From NCBI GenBank assembly GCA_002293105.1, contig DBCP01000086.1, positions 1,967-10,528 of the forward strand: 8,562 nucleotides of DNA, in the 5' to 3' direction. The position numbers and the translations under genes were made by a program. Positions 6,927-8,562 of this stretch are shown here, piece by piece; positions within the stretch are counted from its first letter, which is position 1; each line of letters begins with the position of its first letter. The DNA comes from Bacteroidetes bacterium UBA955. GTDB taxonomy: Bacteria > Bacteroidota > Bacteroidia > NS11-12g > UBA955. The notes under the pieces are model-generated. The model saw only the letters and a program-made list of their open reading frames with translations, ran no database searches and was not told the DNA's origin.

Positions 6927-7088
6927 TCAACGACAGTCGTCCGGATCCAAGAAAACGATTTTGCCTTCGCGGACAACCACCATTTTGCTGTTCTTGGATT
7001 TTTTAAATTCAATCAACTTCTCGTAGGCCAATTCCAATCCTTTGAGGATTTTATCGCGCTGAGAAAATGTGCTATGTGGTTTTTTCAT
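6927..7088 (-). CDS. Small protein, probable antitoxin partner of the broken zeta-like toxin gene
   Basis: From the ATG at 7088-7086 this encodes 53 residues: a polar start, an amphipathic helix (residues about 11-31, RDKILKGLELAYEKLIEFKK) and a C-terminal beta-hairpin-like stretch, KMVVVREGKIVFLDPDD. An in-frame ATG at 7130 would add 14 residues, but these lie inside the upstream gene and look non-conserved. The ATG at 7088 overlaps the last 17 nt of the zeta-like frame, an arrangement typical of coupled toxin-antitoxin pairs. From memory, short helical proteins with a similar RDGKIV-type tail accompany COG4185 zeta-like kinases in Bacteroidota; I could not check this. Codon reading is clean with no internal stop, unlike the toxin. 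The function is inferred from position; it may simply be a conserved hypothetical protein. Confidence 0.6.
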   Translation of the reverse strand: MKKPHSTFSQRDKILKGLELAYEKLIEFKKSKNSKMVVVREGKIVFLDPDDCR

Positions 7089-7363
7089 AGGATTGTTTGA
7101 ATTGCTGATATTTATCAAACGACAATGCAATTATCGCACTATCTCCTGATTTTTCCGCAATAAGTTCATGTTTTCCCTCTGAGTTATCAAATATCATTGC
7201 TTCATCCACCATTTCAAGATAGATATTGATTAGATTTCTAATACCGGCCACGTATCGACGTTCAACGACTTCATCAGGTATATTGTGGCAAAATGGTAAA
7301 AGATGCTGTTGTCTTTCCTGCGCCATTGCAACCCGCGATGATATACAGATTCTTCGCATCCAT
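7072..7363 (-). pseudogene. Zeta-toxin-like (COG4185) P-loop kinase gene with an internal, frame-shifting deletion
   Basis: Two pieces of one protein lie in different frames. From the ATG at 7363, frame 1 reads MDAKNLYIIAGCNGAGKTT... with a full Walker A motif (G11-CNGAGKTT), then TILPQYT and a stop at 7276-7274. In the next frame, from about 7287, the sequence continues as HNIPDEVVERRYVAGIRNL, IYLEMVDEAMIFDNSEGKHELIAEK and on to a TAG at 7074-7072. This is the C-terminal part of the same family (HNxP...RRY...N.Y...D....DNS). Intact members are about 190-200 residues, so roughly 100 codons, including the catalytic middle, are missing. The C-terminal frame stays open from an ATG at 7359 as a 95-codon ORF, but that product lacks the P-loop. 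In the family these kinases phosphorylate UDP-N-acetylglucosamine or related substrates. The fragment looks AT-rich beside its neighbours, consistent with acquisition by transfer. Confidence 0.82.
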
Positions 7364-7367
7364 AAAC

Positions 7368-7375
7368 CAAAGTTA
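7368..7375 (-). promoter_or_regulatory. -7 promoter box directly upstream of the zeta-like remnant
   Basis: On the minus strand TAACTTTG (7375-7368) matches the TAnnTTTG consensus exactly. It sits in the 20-bp gap between the stop of the upstream gene (7384) and the ATG at 7363, so transcription would start on or next to the ATG, giving a leaderless message. A TTG at 7392-7390 is closer than the usual -33 spacing. If real, it would still drive the small downstream gene. Confidence 0.4.
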
Positions 7376-7383
7376 CAACAAAT

Positions 7384-8562
7384 CTATGGCAATGAACCCC
7401 TGAATTCGGGACGTAAATTGATCTTTTTGGCACCGCCGCGAATCCCCAAAATTTGGTAAGGCACGCAAACCTCATCGCCCAGTAAATCCTCAAACATCCG
7501 GTTGATGGTCGATAGTTTTTCATTGATGCTATTTTCACGGGGATCGCAAAGCAATTGGATGCGCTTCTCCAACACCGCGCGGTTGGTGTGGGTAGCCATA
7601 TTGACATAAATCGACAGCAATTCTGCGCGATAATCGACAAGCGATGGCAATTCTATCCCCTCGGGGTGGTTCAGAAATAACCGGTATACGGACCTACAAA
7701 TTGGGTTCAAACGCACTGGGCGATCGCCAACAAACAGTTTGCCATCTGCATTGAATCGCACCACTTCAAGGGACTGCAGCAAACGCATGGGCTGATCACT
7801 TTGCAGCAATTTATGCAAACCGCCATCGCTGTGGCCTAGCATTTCGCCATAGCGGCTGAGGGTAATATCCAACAATTCCCGCATACCACGATCGAGCTGC
7901 AACGCATTCACTGTATCAAACAATCGCTGCATTTCCGGGGATATGATGGCTTTGTCGTTGCGCACCACCCGCTGCAAATCTGCAACCACAGACTCAGGAA
8001 TTGCCTGAACCACTGGATCGGGTTGATTCGACACCAGTGTATTGAAATCGAACTGTAAAAGACTCTTTTTGGGATCCCATTCTTGGGACTCCATGAATTC
8101 TTCTAGGTGAAGCGGATCAAGTTGCAGGCGCGATTTACGCACTGATGCCGAAACGTGAGAATCGCCCCGAAACTGTATAAATTCTGACAGCGCATCGGCA
8201 GGATCCACATCGCCCGGCAATCGCTCAAACTCAAAATGTCCGGGTTTCAGGTAAAACAAAAACGCCCCTTGTTGGAGGTTGAGACCAAACAGGGTATCAA
8301 GTTGCTGATACACCTCATCTTCTGAGGAAGTGGAGGCCACGATGAACAGGGCTTGCTGCTGCTGCACGCTTGTGAGCTTGCGAAAGCTGGGATAATAGAC
8401 TTCCAAGTACTGCCGCAACCCTTCGGTAAAATTGGGATTTTGGTGCTGTGTGATGGCCGGCAGAAACACCAAATTGAGTCCACGACGTTGAAACCCCAGC
8501 TGCAGCGCGTAGAGGTTGTCTTGGAAAAACTGTCGGTAAGGCGTTTCTCCTTTTTGAACGTA
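7384..8562 (-). CDS. Uncharacterised protein with C-terminal winged-helix-like domain, 5' end outside the window
   Basis: The frame is open from the right edge to a TAG at 7386-7384, giving 392 visible residues. There is no credible start inside: the TTG at 8472 lies mid-frame, and coding sequence continues through YVQKGETPYRQFFQDNLY at the edge. I do not recognise the family. The visible N-terminal half is soluble, leucine- and glutamine-rich and probably helical, with a short hydrophobic strand (ALFIVAS). From about residue 268 it reads like an OmpR-type winged helix: a beta-hairpin (GKLFVGDRPVRLNP), a helix ending in the turn FLNHPEGIEL, further helices, and a terminal strand pair YQILGIRGGAKKINL. 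I saw no signal peptide, membrane span or catalytic motif. DNA binding is a guess from this layout. It ends 20 bp before the zeta-like remnant. A transcriptional regulator or a scaffold protein are both possible. Confidence 0.7.
   Translation of the reverse strand, partial: YVQKGETPYRQFFQDNLYALQLGFQRRGLNLVFLPAITQHQNPNFTEGLRQYLEVYYPSFRKLTSVQQQQALFIVASTSSEDEVYQQLDTLFGLNLQQGAFLFYLKPGHFEFERLPGDVDPADALSEFIQFRGDSHVSASVRKSRLQLDPLHLEEFMESQEWDPKKSLLQFDFNTLVSNQPDPVVQAIPESVVADLQRVVRNDKAIISPEMQRLFDTVNALQLDRGMRELLDITLSRYGEMLGHSDGGLHKLLQSDQPMRLLQSLEVVRFNADGKLFVGDRPVRLNPICRSVYRLFLNHPEGIELPSLVDYRAELLSIYVNMATHTNRAVLEKRIQLLCDPRENSINEKLSTINRMFEDLLGDEVCVPYQILGIRGGAKKINLRPEFRGSLP

Noticed and set aside
7089..7130. 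Longer start (ATG at 7130) for the small partner gene
   Set aside because: The extra 14 residues fall within the upstream frame and look like random sequence; the ATG at 7088 gives a normal overlapping gene pair.
8470..8472. TTG as the start codon of the right-edge gene
   Set aside because: The frame continues open upstream to the window edge with ordinary coding sequence, so the true start lies outside.
1..8562. CRISPR array, tRNA, rRNA, insertion sequence or phage genes
   Set aside because: I saw no regularly spaced repeats, no RNA-gene signatures, no transposase or integrase motifs, and no terminal inverted repeats.

Overview
The window looks like the chromosome of a Bacteroidota species. 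The main evidence is a very large secreted protein with a type IX secretion C-terminal sorting domain, no recognisable Shine-Dalgarno sequences, and promoter -7 boxes that match the Bacteroidota form TAnnTTTG. I cannot narrow the taxon further from sequence alone.

Layout. (1) 1-781, minus: the N-terminal part of a secreted M16 zinc peptidase, running off the left edge. (2) 782-932: a divergent promoter region with two identical 17-bp sequences 31 bp apart. (3) 933-1883, plus: a class I SAM methyltransferase with an N-terminal four-cysteine zinc-ribbon-like module. It converges tail to tail, with a 6-bp gap, on a minus-strand block. (4) Minus-strand block in transcription order: a partial gene with a C-terminal winged-helix-like domain (7384-8562, start outside the window); a broken zeta-toxin/COG4185-type P-loop kinase gene (7072-7363); a small intact gene overlapping its end, probably the orphaned antitoxin (6927-7088); a cytoplasmic von Willebrand A protein (6181-6852); a hairpin terminator and promoter packed into 85 bp; a 1162-residue T9SS-secreted protein with a PNGase F-like fold split by a roughly 520-residue insertion (2607-6095); and a CrtA/spheroidene-monooxygenase-like protein whose ATG follows the previous stop codon with no gap (1890-2606).

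Working together: the PNGase F-like protein and the CrtA-like protein are almost certainly one transcript, although one is a surface or secreted glycan-type protein and the other belongs to a carotenoid oxygenase family. The zeta-like kinase and its small partner look like the remains of a toxin-antitoxin module in which the toxin lost about 100 codons and its reading frame, while the partner stayed open. The other genes have no evident shared pathway. The most unusual items are the split PNGase F fold lacking two expected catalytic glutamates, the eroded toxin with a live partner, the paired palindromic elements in the divergent promoter, and the terminator/promoter overlap. All family assignments are by eye from remembered family features; no searches were run.
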